64,000 nt of DNA from Seison nebaliae (lineage: Eukaryota > Rotifera > Pararotatoria > Seisonacea > Seisonidae), in the NCBI GenBank assembly GCA_023231475.1, contig JALJEE010000759.1, positions 1-64,000 of the forward strand, written 5' to 3'. A model generated the notes under the pieces. The model was not told the DNA's origin, searched no databases, and was given only the letters and a program-made list of their open reading frames with translations. Position numbers and translations under genes: made by a program. Positions within the stretch are counted from its first letter, which is position 1. Every line of letters starts with the position of its first letter. Below are positions 1-13,061 of this stretch, piece after piece.

Positions 1-3000
1 CCCATGATCAACAATTTGTTTATGGAAGAAATGAATTTTATCCATTTTTGGAATAAATAATAATTTCGATATTTTATCAATTAACTTATTATATGGAGTG
101 GAATCATTTTTCCAATTCTTTTTTTGATCAACATCAGAAATCGATCCTTTCAATTTCTCAATAATTCGAATTTCTGGAATTTTCAATTTCTTATTATTCT
201 GTAAATGCTGTTGGAGTGTTCGTTGATATGATGTGTTGACTTTCTGAACAGGAATTCCTCTTCGTTCAGATTGAATAAATTTCCGTCGATCAATGAAAAT
301 TTTTCCGGGTCGATTTCTCTCACTAATTTTCATTCTTATTCTTCGTCGTTGGATACTACGAAGGGAAATATTAGTAGACGCTGTGGATGATGACGATAAA
401 TTTGATGAAGATGATGATCCTGTCGTAGATGATGATGATGATGAAGATGATGATGATGATGAAGTAGAAGATGAAGATGATGACGATGATGATGTTGAAT
501 ACCTACTAGAATCAGACATTGAATCAGAATTTGAGTCTGAATCTGAATTCGAACTTGAATTTGAATCGGAATCAGATGATGATGAACCATCGGAATCATC
601 AGATGACGATGATATTACAGGATGTCTGAGATTAATTTCTTTTCGATGTTTCACTCGATCATAAATCGATGATGATGTTTCATCATGTTTCCGATGATCA
701 TTTGATTTCAATAATTCATTCAATTCTCTATTCTTTTTCATTTTATTTTGACATTTCTGCGATTGAGATTTAGCTGTTATCGGATGATGATGACAGTTTT
801 GTTTTTGATGAATTTGATGCTGATGTTGTTGTTGTTGTTTCTTCTTTTCTAAAAATTCCCTTTGTTGTCTATTTTGGAATTTTGAATTTCTTTCGTCGAT
901 TCGTGTCGTGTTTTCATTATTATGAGAATGTTTTTGGATTATTCCTGAACCATTATGATGATTATTATGATTAATATTTATTGATGGTTTATGTGATCCG
1001 TGTGCGATGTTCGACGAATCTCTGACATTCATTTCGGAGGCATGATTAACTCGATTAGAATGATGATTTGGATGATTAGGGTGATGGTTTTGATGATGAT
1101 TTGGATGATGATGATTATTTTTATGATTTTTCGATATTTCGTCGTCTCTTCTTATCAATTTTCCATGATCGGTCGAATGTTGACGAGGTTTCGTCACACA
1201 TTTTTTTATTGGATGTAAATTCTTTGGAACATCTTTATGATGATCATTTCTCAAATGTTTTTCTTCCATATGTCGTGATAGTTTCGATTTATCTAAAATT
1301 ATTTTCTTCTCGTGGATGATGGGCGGTCTATCCGAATTCTTTATATGTCGATGACTCGTCTCATGTGATGAATGATGTTTTGAAATAGTTGTGGAAAGTG
1401 TTGATTTGGATGATTTGTATTGAGCTACATTTAAATCAGATGAAATTTTTTCTCTGTGACTCTTTAAAGGAATTTTTAAAGGAATTTTTGAAGATGATGT
1501 TGTTGTTGTTGTTGAAAGTGGAATTGATGAAGAATGTAGAGATTTTGAAGTTATATTTTTTATTGTTTTCGATTCAACATCTTTTCCATCTTTTCTATAA
1601 ATTTCATGAGATCTCTTTAAATGTTCCAACTTTTCATTCTTTGTTTTATCTTTATCATTTTTTTGATGTCTCATTTGAATATCTCGATTTTTTCCATCAT
1701 TCTTATGTTCTACTTCTTTACTAGAATTTCTAGACGTAGAATTTATTGCCGTTGTCGGAGATCTCACAATCGATTTCGATATTTTTCCTGATAAATTCGT
1801 CGTAGTTACTGTTGTTGGTATTGTTGATGTTGATGATTTATTAGGAAATTCTGATGAATTTTTCCTTGTTGATGATATCATTCGATTTTTAATTCCTTCC
1901 GATGGTGTTACTGTTGTTGTTGATTTTTTTGTGTTTTGTATCAAATGATTAACTTCCCCTGTTGTTGTTCTTGTTGTTTTAGAATTATTAATTGTTGTTA
2001 TTGTTGTTTTCCCACACGACGAATTGTTAACCACACCTGTTGTTATTGTTATTTTTTTTGTTGTAGATGAAGAATTGTTTAATGATGTTGTTGTTGTTGT
2101 TGTACCTGCTGCAACTGATGTTACTACTACTGATGTTGTTCTTGTTGCTGTTGATGTTGTTGATGTTGTTGGTTGTGATGAAGATATTACTGTTGTTGTT
2201 GTTGTTGGTGTTGTTGGTTGTGATGAAGATATTACTGTTGTTGTCATTAGTTTTGATGATGATGATGATGTTGTTATTGTTGTTGTTTGTGAAGATGAAA
2301 TAGTAGAAATGATATTAGAAGATTTTTGTGATGATATAGTTGTAGTTGATGGTCGTTTTTTAATTACAGTCCATTTATGCCGTTCAATAATTTGACGTGT
2401 CGATTCATGCATACCTTCCAAATGTGGTTTATCATTCTTTTTCTCTTCATTCTTCTTTTTCATATCTTCACTCTCTTTCTGATTATTCCTTATCAATTCC
2501 GTCAATGGAATCAAATTTTGTTGATCGCTGCTCAACTTCCTCTCGTTCATTTGTTTCTTGAATGATTTACTTACATCATATGCTGATTCAAGAGTGATCT
2601 TCTTCTTATCGGAAATGAATGCTGATTTATAATTCAATTCTTCCTCAAACAAATTATCATGTTTCCTTATATATGGACTAATATTTAAATATTCAGTATT
2701 CTTCAACGGATTCTGTATCTTTGTCTGTATCTGTGTTTGTGAACTATTCATTAATGACATAGTTGATGCTGATCCTGATACTGGTAGGGGACCAGTAGTG
2801 ACAGATGAAAGAATCGGATTGCGAACAAGAGTCGTCGCACTCGATGATGATTGTGAAATATTTAATATATTTCTTCTCGTTTTTTTCAATTTTTCTTCGT
2901 CTGCAAATTCTTTCACTTTCATCACCCATGTCGATAAATTGCCACTATGTGTCCAATGATTATCGATTAATTTTGTACTTTCACTAAATGATCTCTTATA

Positions 3001-4810
3001 ATCCGATTCCATTTCATTCAATTCCTTTTTATCACTCTTCTTCAAATACTCACAATATATATCAAGGAAATTTGAATTGATCCATTTCTTTGGTGGATAT
3101 GTCGTCTTCTTCTCTAACAAATCATCAGCTAAAGCAATTCGATCATTAACATCCATTTTCGAACGGTTATTTTCTATATTATGTAATTCATAAATATTTT
3201 CATCTTTCAATTCTTCTCCGTCTTTTTTATCAGTTTTCATTTCATCATCATTCGACAATTCCGTTTTAAGACTATTCAATTTCTTCTTTTTATTCTTTCG
3301 CATCAAATGGAACCATCTCGAATTTTTCCTTTTTTTACATTTCAATTCTCGTTTCTTCCTTCTCAATCTCTTCAATTTCAATCGTTTCCTCTCGAAATAT
3401 TTTCGTTTCTTCATCTGTTTCAAATGATGTTTCAAATAAATTTTATGATGTTTCGTCTTCTCCCAACTTTCCATCACTCTCATTATCATTCTTTTCTTCT
3501 TCCTCTCCATCACTTGTCCTCTCACAATTCTCCCATCACTTAACGTACAAGCTGATTTTTCATGTTTCTTATTCAAAACCAAATCCAAGTACTTCTCTCC
3601 ATTCATCAGACTTAATAATCGTGGATCATTTACAATTTGTTGTCGTTCTAAAGGAATTTCCATTCCTGTTCGTCCAACCGACTCCACATGATTCTCATTC
3701 TTTATTCGACATTCTATCGACGATTCATTCATCAAATTATTCGTCGTCATCTTTTGGAAGATTTCGAGTGGAACCGAAACATCCACATCAATTTCACCAT
3801 CATTTTCAGTTTTCACAGGAATTGTAGTTATCGGAGGAATCGGATCGATTTTCTCTGAAAGAATTGGAACAAGAATTTTTTGTTTCTTCAATTTTTTCGG
3901 ACTCGATTTTTCATTCGGTTGATCATCATCTTCAATTTCCATATTCTCATTTGTACGTATCACATCGATAATTTCTTCTTTCTTTTCCTTTTCTGATGGT
4001 TTAGTTGTCGATTCTTCGACTATTGACGATTTTGATGAGTTTTCAATTTCTTTCAATTCAATTTTCTTTTTCACAATTTCCTCATTTTCTTCATTTTCTA
4101 ATTTCACGTTTTTTTCCAAAATTTCTTCTTTTTTCAATATATTTCCGACACTGTCACTTCCAAAGAGAATTTTTCGCATATGCTCCGAATAATATTTCTC
4201 ACGTTTGGTGGGTGGTGGAGAATAAGACGTACACGCATAATGATATTCAACTGAATTCATTTCTAGTGCTCGTTTACTTAATTCTTCATTTTCGATGACA
4301 TCAGAATAAATTCGACTTTTATGATTATTATTTCGATCTCGTTTATTTTCATTTTTCACATCTTTCAAATCTAAATCTGTAGGTCTGGTAAATTGGAGAC
4401 GTGAAAATACACTACAATCCCGATTTTTAGTAGAACGTTTTTCTTGAGAATAATGTGGCGAATGATCGTCATGATGATAAAGATTCTGTTTCTGATAATT
4501 TAACGAATTCGTTTTCATCAAATCATTATTTCGACTAGAAAAACGGAAAGCATCACGACGATTAATATTCGATACTCCTCGTCCAATTGAGCAAATGACA
4601 TTATTTGATGTTGTTGTTGTTATTGTTGTTGTTGATGTTTGTAAATTGGAAATTGTTAACGGATCATATAATGACATTGTTGTCATTGGTATTGATGATG
4701 TTGTTGATGATATTGAAAAGAAATTAACCGGATTAAGTAAATTAACATTTTCTGATGGTGATGGTGATGGAACTGTAGAAATTGGTGGAGCCGTCTTCAT
4801 TAACGACGAC

Positions 4811-4841
<31 letters not shown>

Positions 4842-6600
4842 TTGTGATACGATTATAATATTCGTGACGGAAACCTTTCTCTAAATAACTAACTAATAAA
4901 TCCGTTCCAAAATCGATATGAATTGGTTGACTATGAAGATTATGAGAACGAACAGTTTCCATACATTTCGTCGCCTGTTTCTCATTCTGGAAGAAGATAA
5001 GTGCTTGTCCTATATTTCGATATAATTTCGTATCTTTAATTCCTTTCTCATCACCACAACGTCGACCGATTTTCAATAAAGTTTCCGTCGTGACAGTTCG
5101 AGCTACATTATCCAACCAAACGATGTTGTATGGTCGAGGGAAATGGAAATCGATGGCCATCGTTCGTCCATGAAGTGAATAACCACCATATGAACGGAAT
5201 GCAGCAACCGCTTCTCGTACACATGTATATTGAATATAAGCGGTAAATAATTCGTTATTATCAACAATTCGATTTTTTGATGATGAAGAATATCGACTTG
5301 TCGAACGATAATCAGGTAAATTCCTTTTCATTTTAATTTCAAGAATTGTTCCACTTTGTTTGAAAATTTCAAAAAGTTCACTCGCCGTTGTCTGTTCGCT
5401 GAGATTCTTCACGAAAACACTTCTCGTCGTTTTTTTATTTTTACAAATCAAATCATCTCGAGCAACATCCTCACCAGTTATGGGAATACTCGTTGGTATA
5501 ACAGCAGCGCCACTAACTCTCGTTTTTTCATTCGAACTTTTACTTCGTGGCGATCGAAGTTTCATCGACGAATTATTCACCGTCGTTGATGATAGAGCTG
5601 TTGTTGATGATGATGAAGTAGAAGGAATGTTAGTCGATATGGATGAACATTTCATTTCATTCATCGACGTTGCTGATATTATTGATGTTGTTGCCGTTGA
5701 AGTTAATGGAATTGATGAGGAGACATTGGTGGAATTGGTGGAGATGGAATCAGTGAATGATGCCATTGGTGAATTGATGATATTCGAAAAATTCTTTTCA
5801 TTCTTTTCATCATTCTTATGATTATTAATGGATGAATCATTCGATATAGTCGTCGTCGTAATCGCTGTCGTCATTCTAGTAGACGTAATGGTTAAAGTTG
5901 TTGTTGTTGATGTCACCGGATGGAAAGCAGAATTTTTCGTTTTATTCTCGTCGATCGTTTTCGAAAATTTCTCTTTCTTTATATGCCGTTTAGATATAGA
6001 TGTACTATTATTGTTGTCATTTGTTCTTCCTAATGAACGATATCGATTGCCTCCCATTCCACCATTACTCATTCGAACATTTCGATTATTTGATGCAGTA
6101 GATATGGGAGATCTGGATAAAGTTCCTTTTGAAACCAGATTCGTTCCATATGATACTCCTATGACATTGCAATTGTTCGATATCGACATTGAATTACCAG
6201 TGGTACTATTGGTAAATGGTGAATAATTATTATTACGATTCATTCCATTATTATTCCCATCAGGGAAATGTCGAATATTCTTTGATCGATCATTAAACTG
6301 TCTCCGTCGATCACGATTAGTGTTATCGTTAAAGTTGAAATTTCTATCTCTCATCACACTATGATTATTGTGCAAATGATGATTATTCGATTGCTGATGA
6401 TTATTGTGTTGCGAATGATTATTATGACTATTGTTGTTGTTGTTGTTATGATGGTGATGATGATGATTATTATTGGAATTATTCATATAATCACTAAAAC
6501 TACCATTATTTCCTCCATTATTCAACGGGAACATAAACGATTCCGTTGAATTTTTCATTCGCATATAATGCTCCTGCTTCTGATGATAAGGTCGTTTCAT
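1..6600 (-). CDS. spen: Split ends / SHARP-type RNA-binding protein, N-terminal 2200 codons (gene continues off left edge)
   Basis: A single minus-strand frame is open from the ATG at 6598-6600 to position 1 with no intron. The first 390 or so residues are low complexity (Asn/His runs, then Ser/Thr). Two adjacent RRM-type domains follow at about residues 391-480 and 486-570. The second contains NIVWLDNVARTV, which matches the Spen-family motif NCVWLDGLSSNVS, followed by the typical QALIFF and IHIDFG strands. The rest is Lys/Glu-rich or Ser/Thr-rich linker with basic clusters. Spen proteins are nuclear co-repressors and RNA binders that recruit partners through a C-terminal SPOC domain. That domain is not in the window and would lie to the left. 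A third upstream RRM, found in some relatives, is not visible. The family call is firm; orthology to spen rather than the shorter nito/RBM15 branch rests on the length and the missing C-terminus. Confidence 0.82.
2164..2244. repeat. Tandem duplication inside the spen coding region (45-base period)
   Basis: A stretch of about 29 bases starting at 2171 recurs at 2216, embedded in GTT/GTTG-rich triplet repeats. In the spen frame it gives a repeated VISSSQPTT block in a Thr-rich linker. It is in frame, so it probably arose by slippage within a tolerant disordered region. Confidence 0.75.
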
Positions 6601-9600
6601 CGTTCGATATTATAATTCCAATGTTTCCAATTCATATGGTACATTTGTTTACTCTCTAAATGAAGATGAAATAACAATTAATTCAAATGAATAAATCTAA
6701 ATTAAAATATTTTATCAATTATCGTCAAATCAAATTTCCTACTCACCACTCAATTATGTTTCCCTCCGATTCAATTCTCTCAAAAAGAATTATCGACAAT
6801 TCCACCGTTCCCACTTACATAAAAAAATCAAATAAATAAATATTTTCAATATCAGAAAAATAAACGACAATGAAACAACATCTACTCTTTTTTGCACAAT
6901 ATTATTCCATCGTAAATGAAGATTCCTACTCAAACTCTTCTTCCTTCTTCTTTCCCATTTCTTCCCAAACATACAACCTTATAAATAAAAGAAACCATAT
7001 GTACACACACACACACACACACAAATATATACATACACATATACATTGTGCAGTGAGTGCAGGGAATAAATATCTCCTCTCCACGAATAATTATTAAAAA
7101 ATAAATATTATTATATTATTATAACATGATTATAAGCAAATTACCATAGAAATTTTCACATTTCATAAACGAATAATAATAATAAAATGCTGCTGATATG
7201 CCTCTTCGTCTTGCTCTATACTCGTGTCAAAATTCAGTTGAATCAACTAACCAATTCGGCACTCGTATGACTATAAATGTAAAACTCCTCTACATCCAAT
7301 GTTATGATAAGTGCGCTCGAAAAGAATTTAATTAATTTATTCATTATATACACGAATTATACTTGACTGACCTACACGTACACGACATCGTCCGAATAGA
7401 ATCACACCCCGGACTAAACTTACAAATAAACGAAAATAGAGGAATTACTGTCAATTATTTTCAACAATTATATTATGTTCACCAAATGAAATGTATGACA
7501 GATGCCGATAATTCATCTACCAGACACTCACTCTCTTCAATTCTCATTATCATCTTCTTCTTACATAACATATCATCATTTTATGCATTTGATAATTACT
7601 TTTCTTATCAAAAAAACTGACTCGGAATATTTATCTTTCTAATAAAATATTATTCCTTCCTCCTCTCCCCCTCCCTCTCTCTCCGATACACATTCGAAAA
7701 ATTATATGGAATAACGATATGCCAACCATGACAACAAACATAAATATAATTTGTTCTTTGTAAGAATGATGTGAAATGAAAATCGATTAGAAGAAAGCGC
7801 GCTTCATTTATATCTCTTCCTCTTCCTCCATTTCCTCTTCTTCCTCCTGTGTCATATGCTGCACCGAATTAGGAGAATATGCACTAAAATTACATATCTT
7901 CTTCCTCCTCCTCCTCCAAATCCGTCATCATTCCTTATTTATTTTCCATCCATCATTCCGTCCCTGCAATTACGTCAAACATAGTAGACATGAATAATTT
8001 CCATAAAACAATACATCTCCACTTTTCAACTTCATAAAAAGAAAGGGAAATATCATATAAATCTCAACAAAAAACAGACGTGTACATACGAAATAAAATT
8101 TGGTATAAGACCATTACTTAAATCATAATTTTTTTGAAGGACGAAAAAATAATGGAATTAACTGTGGCGTATTTGAAATGTCGGCATTAAGATATAACGA
8201 GAAGATACAACGACAATAGTATTATACAATAGAAAACTGTTATACAACTTGAAAAAAAAAAATGTAAAAAAAAATTTATATAATTAAAAATTATTTCGAA
8301 AGTAAAATGAATAATTTATTGACAGATATAGATATATATAAATAGGAAATGTTACATTATCGTATTAGTTACATAATACATGCACATAGGATGAATCATA
8401 ATAATTGATAATTATAAATTGTCAAATAAGTTGGAGAGCAGAAAGAAAGAAATAAATGTTCATTGGGAAGGAGATAATAATGATGATGAGAATTAACATC
8501 TGTAAAATTACTTATTTTCTTCTGTCGTTATAAAAAGAATTTTATTACATAATAATATTTCACTCATATGTCGAATTAATATTGGGAGTTTCTCCAACTC
8601 TCCTCATTCGTCTCAAATGTGAAAAAGTAATTTGTTTTTTATTCTCCAAAAAGAAAAATAAATAATTAGATTTGAATGAATACCTACTCGTCATTGAGAG
8701 GAGAAGAACAGGAGAGAAATATAGACGAGAGAAGAAAATAACTACGAGAACTAAAATCAAATGAGATGGATGAAATAAATTTATTTAATTTCTACATACA
8801 AAAAAAATCGATTTACACACATACATGCATCAAGTCGTCTTCTCTCTTACTACTTTACATGTAAGAGGAGAAGACGAATGAGACAAACACTCCTTATCCA
8901 CATGCAGTTAATAGAAAACGTGGACAAGCAACTTCATTCGCTTTCCTCCTAAAAGAGACGGGGGGGGAGAGGAGAAGAAAAAATAAATAAAAAATTAAAT
9001 GAAATGGAAAGAGAAATTTCTTATTCAATTTCATTAACGATACATTTGAATAGAACGAGAAGTAAAATTTATTCGCATTTTCTCTTTCTTTTCTAAACTA
9101 TTTCTTTCTCATTCGACAGTTTTGAAACATACTTAAGTACAGATAAGAATAAAATAAATAAACAATTAATTCACCATCACTATCATCCATCAACAACAAC
9201 GTGAGAAAAAGAGAGAGATAGATATATACTTCAAAGAGATCGTATTTATTTTAATTATTAATTCGTCAATAAACTAACTTATTTCTTCACATACTACGAA
9301 AATTATACGCCTCATAAATTTATAATAATATTTAGTAGAAAAAATTGTGTTAAGACAAAAAGAGAGAACTTCACCATTCGTCCAAATAGACAATTATTCT
9401 CCTTAATAGTCCATTGTTTAGTAGATTAATGAGTTCGACGCAAATTTACTATTCATTCCCACTATCTCCATTCTCTCTTCATTTATTTTATGATGTTCTT
9501 AATTTCTATCCAATTCTTCTCATCAATTTTAGAAACACATTTCTTTTTTCCTCGACTGTGGACTGTGAACTATTAAACAGAAAGAAGATAATTCCGTTCT

Positions 9601-10073
9601 TCTTCTGACATCCAAAAATAAATGAAAATCTGTTACTTCAATTTTGAAAATGTCAACTTCATTTTCCTAACACACCAGCAGATTCGGTTTAATTCTTCAC
9701 CTTTAATGATAATAACTTCACCTTGTAAACAATTTTCACGATACAATTTTCTCAGTTCATATATTAGAACGAATAAGAAACACTTATTAAAGTTATATAA
9801 ATTACAATTAATAATTGAGAGAACGAAGAAAATTTAACCTTCTCACTGTCGTTTTTGTCGGTGGCGAGAGATGATATTTCAAATTTCATCCCAATTTAAT
9901 TGTTGTTAAAATGAAATTTGACGATGAATTTTCCATGCAATTTGCAATTAAATTTTATTTTAAAATTTGACAAACACAATTAGTTTTATCCTTTATCGCT
10001 TTCCATTTAAATTTTCTCTCACATACACCAAATACAACAGACGAAAGACAAATAAGAGAAATTTGAAATGAAA
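6601..10073. other. Gene-free region upstream of spen
   Basis: This 3.5 kb AT-rich stretch separates the spen start from the 3' end of the next minus-strand gene. It contains polypyrimidine tracts (about 7650-7690 and 7805-7860) and an (AC)n microsatellite. No ORF in it shows family similarity, consistent codon usage or phase-compatible splice sites. It probably contains the spen promoter and non-coding 5' exons, but I cannot place them. Confidence 0.6.
7003..7023. repeat. (AC)n microsatellite
   Basis: An uninterrupted AC dinucleotide run of 21 bases, followed by imperfect AT/AC-rich sequence. Confidence 0.95.
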
Positions 10074-11933
10074 TTATAATTTCTTCAAATTCATTCTATT
10101 AACAATTGGCAATGGCATCGTCTCGTTTAATGATAAGGATGATGTACTCAAATACTTCGAATGATTGAACGAACGATTCTTTCGATTTATTCTTAAACAT
10201 TTCGGTAATTCTTCTCCATCGAAATGTTCATTCAGTTTCTCTAATTGATAAATGCACATATCGCTAAATGATCGGTCAAGATTAGTTTTCTTCTCTTCTA
10301 TCTTCTCCTTCACTTGTTCAATGTCACTATCACCATATTCTACAATTCCGATGACATGTTGTGGTATTTTCAGTTCTTCATCATTCTTCAGACGATAAAC
10401 CATTTCATTCGATTCATAACAAACTTGGACGAGATCTCCGAATTTATGAGATTGATAAGAAAAAAGGAAAATTCCATAAACATACTTATTGGTGAGAGAA
10501 ACTTCGAAAGATTTCTTCGCTTTCTTCTTCTCCTCCAAAAGTTTCGTTTTGAATTTCATTAAATTACGATTAGTAAAAAAGAATTTTAGTCGAATTAAAT
10601 TATTTACATATTTCGCATTCGCATTCGTCACTTTCTTCAATTTCAGTAATTCATAAAAGGTTAATGAACTTCTTTTAATTTCATAACGTTGTTGAATCGT
10701 CAAAATGAAATCGAGTGAAGTTAATTTCGTTTTGGAATCGAATAGAATTTGTTGCAACAAACTATCAGATAAAAGAATCCGCTGCAATTTAGTGAGACAA
10801 TGAATAGATAATTCTAATAATTTCTCCTTATCATCCACATTCAAATGAAGTGTTTGTGAGGAGTATTGAGGATGATTTATTCTCAATAATAATTCCATCT
10901 GATCAGGGATTTCGTTGTCTAACCAATCGACACCGTTCAATTCCTTCCGATGATAACAATGCATTAATAGACGTTGCGCTAACTCGTATTGAATGAGAGC
11001 AATTAAAGATGATTTAGTAATGGGTAAGGAAAGACATTTATCCTTCTCACAATTATCGACAATGAAAATTAATTGATTATTTATGAAAATTTCAAATTTA
11101 TTAATTTGTTCGTCAGTTTGTGGACAGGTGGATTGTGTCGTTCCAATCGATGTCCAATGAACATAACATACATGATCAGTATCTGACAATTTAGAAAATG
11201 AAGTAATTTTGATAAATTTCAATTTTTCTAAATTTTCATCATCGATATCCCAACTATTTTCGTTGGAAAGAAAAACGACAATAGGAAGAAGCTTCGTTTG
11301 AATTGTTAGAGGATTTCTTATTAAATTATTGGATATCGTATACTTTGTATTTGAATGTAAATCCTCGATTTTGATGATGGATAACGGTTCATAATTTCCT
11401 ATAAAATATTTCTGATCATTCACATTAATCGTCAAATCAGGTAATGTCTCATAAACATGTTCCAATTGGAACTGAATTGAAAAATGTGAAATTGAAATTA
11501 ACTTCCATTCAATATCAGAATCTTTCAAAGACAACAAATAATTTAATTCCATATAATCACTCATTAATTCCATTCGAATTAATAATAATCTCAATTCATC
11601 GTCAACCTCGACATTATTCGAAGGTAATCCATTCAAATAATATTCGATGATCTTACTCGATTCCAGTTGAGGTAATTGTGAAGTTGGATCTGGTGCTTTA
11701 AATTGATGTTGTTGTTGTTGACGTTGTTGGTGATTTGTTAATTGTTTTTGATTATTCATCAAGTAATTTCCATTTTGACGGTATTGACAAGGACGAATAG
11801 AATTAGCCTCTGACTTTAAATTCGTCAATAATTGTCGATTCGTCTTCCTCCAATTACATTGAGTTCTCGATTGATTTAGTATCGATTTTATCTCATTATT
11901 TCTCTTCCAAAATAAATCATTACTGTCCATCAT
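10074..11933 (-). CDS. Uncharacterised 619-residue protein with fibronectin-III-like segments
   Basis: This is a single-exon ORF starting with two adjacent ATG codons; I take the first. I do not recognise the family. Residues about 140-225 have the spacing of a fibronectin type III fold: a hydrophobic strand at FSIQFQL, then LHSNTKYTI in the position of the usual 'L.PNT.Y' turn, then LTIQTK. A second, weaker stretch of this kind follows at about 240-320. A Gln/Asn-rich segment lies near residues 60-80. The C-terminal third is Lys/Glu-rich and may be helical. No signal peptide or membrane segment is visible, so an intracellular protein is likely. It sits tail-on to the 3.5 kb spen upstream region and about 400 bases from H2B, both transcribed the same way. 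Function is unknown. Confidence 0.7.
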   Translation of the reverse strand: MMDSNDLFWKRNNEIKSILNQSRTQCNWRKTNRQLLTNLKSEANSIRPCQYRQNGNYLMNNQKQLTNHQQRQQQQHQFKAPDPTSQLPQLESSKIIEYYLNGLPSNNVEVDDELRLLLIRMELMSDYMELNYLLSLKDSDIEWKLISISHFSIQFQLEHVYETLPDLTINVNDQKYFIGNYEPLSIIKIEDLHSNTKYTISNNLIRNPLTIQTKLLPIVVFLSNENSWDIDDENLEKLKFIKITSFSKLSDTDHVCYVHWTSIGTTQSTCPQTDEQINKFEIFINNQLIFIVDNCEKDKCLSLPITKSSLIALIQYELAQRLLMHCYHRKELNGVDWLDNEIPDQMELLLRINHPQYSSQTLHLNVDDKEKLLELSIHCLTKLQRILLSDSLLQQILFDSKTKLTSLDFILTIQQRYEIKRSSLTFYELLKLKKVTNANAKYVNNLIRLKFFFTNRNLMKFKTKLLEEKKKAKKSFEVSLTNKYVYGIFLFSYQSHKFGDLVQVCYESNEMVYRLKNDEELKIPQHVIGIVEYGDSDIEQVKEKIEEKKTNLDRSFSDMCIYQLEKLNEHFDGEELPKCLRINRKNRSFNHSKYLSTSSLSLNETMPLPIVNRMNLKKL

Positions 11934-12334
11934 CCTCCTCTCAAAATTTCCTTCTCTAACTAACAGAAAAATTTGAACGAGACATTTATTTATTGTTGAT
12001 CGACGTACACATAACTTCCCTTTTGATAAGTATGAGCAATTCCAAAATTTATTTTATTTCATATTAATACTACACTCTTAAGCCACCATATTCAACATTG
12101 ATACTTTCTTTTATTTGAATTTTAAATAATCGCTTTCGTCTAAATAAAATGTGAAAAAATATTTGCCTCGAAAAACTATCTATGATGAACGTGTGTAAAT
12201 TTTACCCATATAAAATAAAGAGATACTTATTCGCTTCTTAAACAGAAAATTATAAAATCAGATATCTACAGCATTAATTTATTTACAAAGAAAACTCTCA
12301 GAACGTGAAAATAGTAAAATAATCATTTATACAA
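11934..12334. other. Short intergenic region between H2B and the fibronectin-III-like gene
   Basis: This AT-rich stretch holds the H2B 3' untranslated region, with a minus-strand AATAAA at 12278-12283, and the upstream region of the next minus-strand gene. No other feature is seen. Confidence 0.6.
12278..12283 (-). terminator. Poly(A) signal AATAAA downstream of H2B
   Basis: The reverse complement reads AATAAA about 52 bases after the H2B stop codon. I find no canonical histone 3' stem-loop in the interval. This suggests a polyadenylated, replication-independent histone transcript. Confidence 0.5.
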
Positions 12335-12706
12335 TTAAGCTTTTGACGAACTGTATTTGGTAACAGCTTTCGTTCCTTCGGACACTGCATGTTTCGCCAA
12401 TTCTCCAGGTAAGATGAGTCTAACTGCTGTTTGAATCTCTCTCGACGAAATAGTATTCTTCTTATTGTAATTGACAATCATGGAGGACTCATAGGCAATC
12501 TTTTGAAACATGTCTCGTACAAATGAATTCATGATACCCATTGCACTCTTGGAAAATCCGATATCTGGATGAACTTGTTTCAAGACTTTGTAGATGTAAA
12601 TCGAATACGTTTGTTGAATCTTCTTTCGATGTTTCTTCTTTTTTTCCATTGTCAACGATGATTTCATCGATACTTTTGCTCCTTTCACTGATGTTCTTGG
12701 TCCCAT
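12335..12706 (-). CDS. Divergent histone H2B (variant)
   Basis: A 123-residue intronless protein, the same length as insect H2B. The histone fold is clear: [15 protein letters not shown] (alpha-1), [10 protein letters not shown] (alpha-2), [20 protein letters not shown] (alpha-3) and the C-terminal [16 protein letters not shown], which includes the lysine of the conserved ubiquitylation motif. Two parts diverge from the near-invariant family sequence. The N-terminal tail has few alanines, a KKKKHRKK cluster and three methionines. The alpha-2 end reads [16 protein letters not shown] where canonical H2B has RIAAEASRLAHYNKRS. The gene stands alone, with no H2A partner or other histone nearby, and is followed by AATAAA instead of a stem-loop. 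It is therefore probably a replication-independent or tissue-specific variant. It packages DNA with H2A in nucleosomes. Confidence 0.93.
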   Translation of the reverse strand: MGPRTSVKGAKVSMKSSLTMEKKKKHRKKIQQTYSIYIYKVLKQVHPDIGFSKSAMGIMNSFVRDMFQKIAYESSMIVNYNKKNTISSREIQTAVRLILPGELAKHAVSEGTKAVTKYSSSKA

Positions 12707-13061
12707 TCTCGAATTGAAATTGTATTTGAAAATTGATTATATACTTTCAGAAAATAACGAAACAGATGAAGATTCCAAAATGAACTATCTGCTTTTATAG
12801 TGAGAAGGCTATCTCTTTTGTTTCTCGAGATTTCATTCGTCAGAAATATCTAACCAATTAATATGGGAGAAACATATGCGGAAGTACATTTCTAAAATGA
12901 GAGAAAATAGTAGTTTGAACTTAATTTGTATTATTTAAGAAAGATTATTAAAAAGAGAGAAATTATTCAATTTCATTGAATTTTATTATTTATTAGAAAC
13001 TATTTGAAATGGAAATGCCGTGTGAAAATATGTGAAAATTGTGTAAAAGAGAATTATTTAT
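12707..13061. other. H2B promoter region and GH31 3' untranslated region
   Basis: These 355 bases separate the H2B start from the alpha-glucosidase stop. Apart from the TATA box listed separately, no feature is seen. Confidence 0.5.
12792..12799 (-). promoter_or_regulatory. TATA box of the H2B gene
   Basis: The reverse complement reads TATAAAAG about 86 bases before the H2B ATG. That predicts a 5' untranslated region of about 55-60 bases. Position and sequence suit a core histone promoter. Confidence 0.5.

Noticed and set aside
293-664. Plus-strand Asp/Glu-rich 123-codon frame, and similar Val/Asp-rich frames at 2024-2395, 4595-4858 and 5360-5821
   Set aside because: They are antisense shadows of Ser/Thr runs in the minus-strand spen coding sequence; triplet repeats keep several frames open.
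7363-7620. 85-codon plus-strand frame upstream of spen
   Set aside because: The frame opens with TTG, shows no similarity and has no splice context in an AT-rich region.
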